Positions 6,239-6,306 of a stretch of DNA of 6,306 nt are shown here, in pieces (positions within the stretch are counted from its first letter, which is position 1; each line of letters starts with the position of its first letter). Under the pieces are notes generated by a model that worked only from the letters and a program-made list of their open reading frames with translations, did no database searches and had not been told where the DNA came from. Origin of the DNA: Vulcanimicrobiota bacterium (GTDB taxonomy: Bacteria > Vulcanimicrobiota > Vulcanimicrobiia > Vulcanimicrobiales > Vulcanimicrobiaceae); assembly GCA_013289785.1 (NCBI GenBank), contig JABCZE010000098.1:1-6306 (forward strand). Reading direction: 5' to 3'. The translations under genes were made by a program, and so were the position numbers.

Positions 6239-6306
6239 ATCGGCGAACGCTTGCAGCGGTCACGACCGTCGTAGTCGCCGCCATCGTCGTGGTGGCCGTG
6301 CTCGTT
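6235..6306 (+). CDS. N-terminus of a membrane-anchored or exported protein, cut by the window end
   Basis: An ATG at 6235 overlaps the TGA of the MauE-like gene (ATGA), and the frame stays open for all 24 codons to the window edge. The visible residues MNRRTLAAVTT followed by a Val/Ala-rich stretch are a charged n-region and hydrophobic core, so a signal peptide or signal anchor. MauE-type genes are commonly followed by a thioredoxin/TlpA-like (MauD-like) protein with the same kind of N-terminal anchor. That is my best guess, but no catalytic motif is inside the window. Confidence 0.6.
   Translation, partial: MNRRTLAAVTTVVVAAIVVVAVLV

Noticed and set aside
1..6306. tRNA, rRNA, CRISPR array, insertion sequence or prophage
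   Set aside because: I saw no cloverleaf, ribosomal RNA motifs, regularly spaced long repeats, transposase or integrase on either strand.

Overview
The window (about 60% G+C, 6.3 kb) is ordinary dense bacterial chromosome. A TonB-dependent outer-membrane receptor shows that the host is a diderm. Two features point away from Proteobacteria: the sigma/anti-sigma pair carries a zinc-binding (HxxxCxxC) anti-sigma factor, and ribosome binding sites are weak. The receptor style resembles what I would expect from Candidatus Eremiobacterota (WPS-2) or a similar under-cultured diderm phylum. This placement is a guess from protein style and was not computed.

Layout. (1) 3-2696, plus strand: the 3' part of a large TonB-dependent receptor whose signal peptide and most or all of its plug lie upstream of the window. 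A hairpin terminator follows at 2721-2753. (2) 2752-5754, minus strand, apparently one transcription unit read right to left. It holds a SCO1/SenC-like copper/thiol protein (5754-4795), then after 39 bp an ECF sigma factor (4755-4222), a 4-bp ATGA overlap, a zinc-finger transmembrane anti-sigma factor (4225-3755), a 17-bp overlap, and a MucB/RseB-like periplasmic regulator (3771-2752). The unit converges on the receptor gene. (3) About 5780-6306, plus strand and divergent from the SCO gene: a MauE/DoxX-like membrane protein. It has a 4-bp ATGA overlap with a second gene, of which only the hydrophobic N-terminus is in the window.

How the parts may work together. Sigma, anti-sigma and RseB form a recognisable sigma-E type envelope-stress module. 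The sigma factor would be held at the membrane by the anti-sigma factor, and the RseB-like protein would protect or gate the anti-sigma factor from the periplasmic side. Unusually, the module follows a SCO-type protein with a candidate metal/thiol site, and it faces a MauE-type protein of a family linked to periplasmic disulfide chemistry. The receptor next door has 20 visible cysteines that fall into ten adjacent pairs. I infer an envelope module responding to copper, redox or disulfide stress. The gene order and motifs are visible in the sequence; the functional link is a hypothesis.

The most notable non-coding feature is a three-copy tandem repeat with an exact 13-bp period that fills the 39-bp gap between the SCO and sigma genes. 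No tRNA, rRNA, CRISPR array, insertion sequence or integrase was seen, and no stretch longer than 300 bases lacks a gene.
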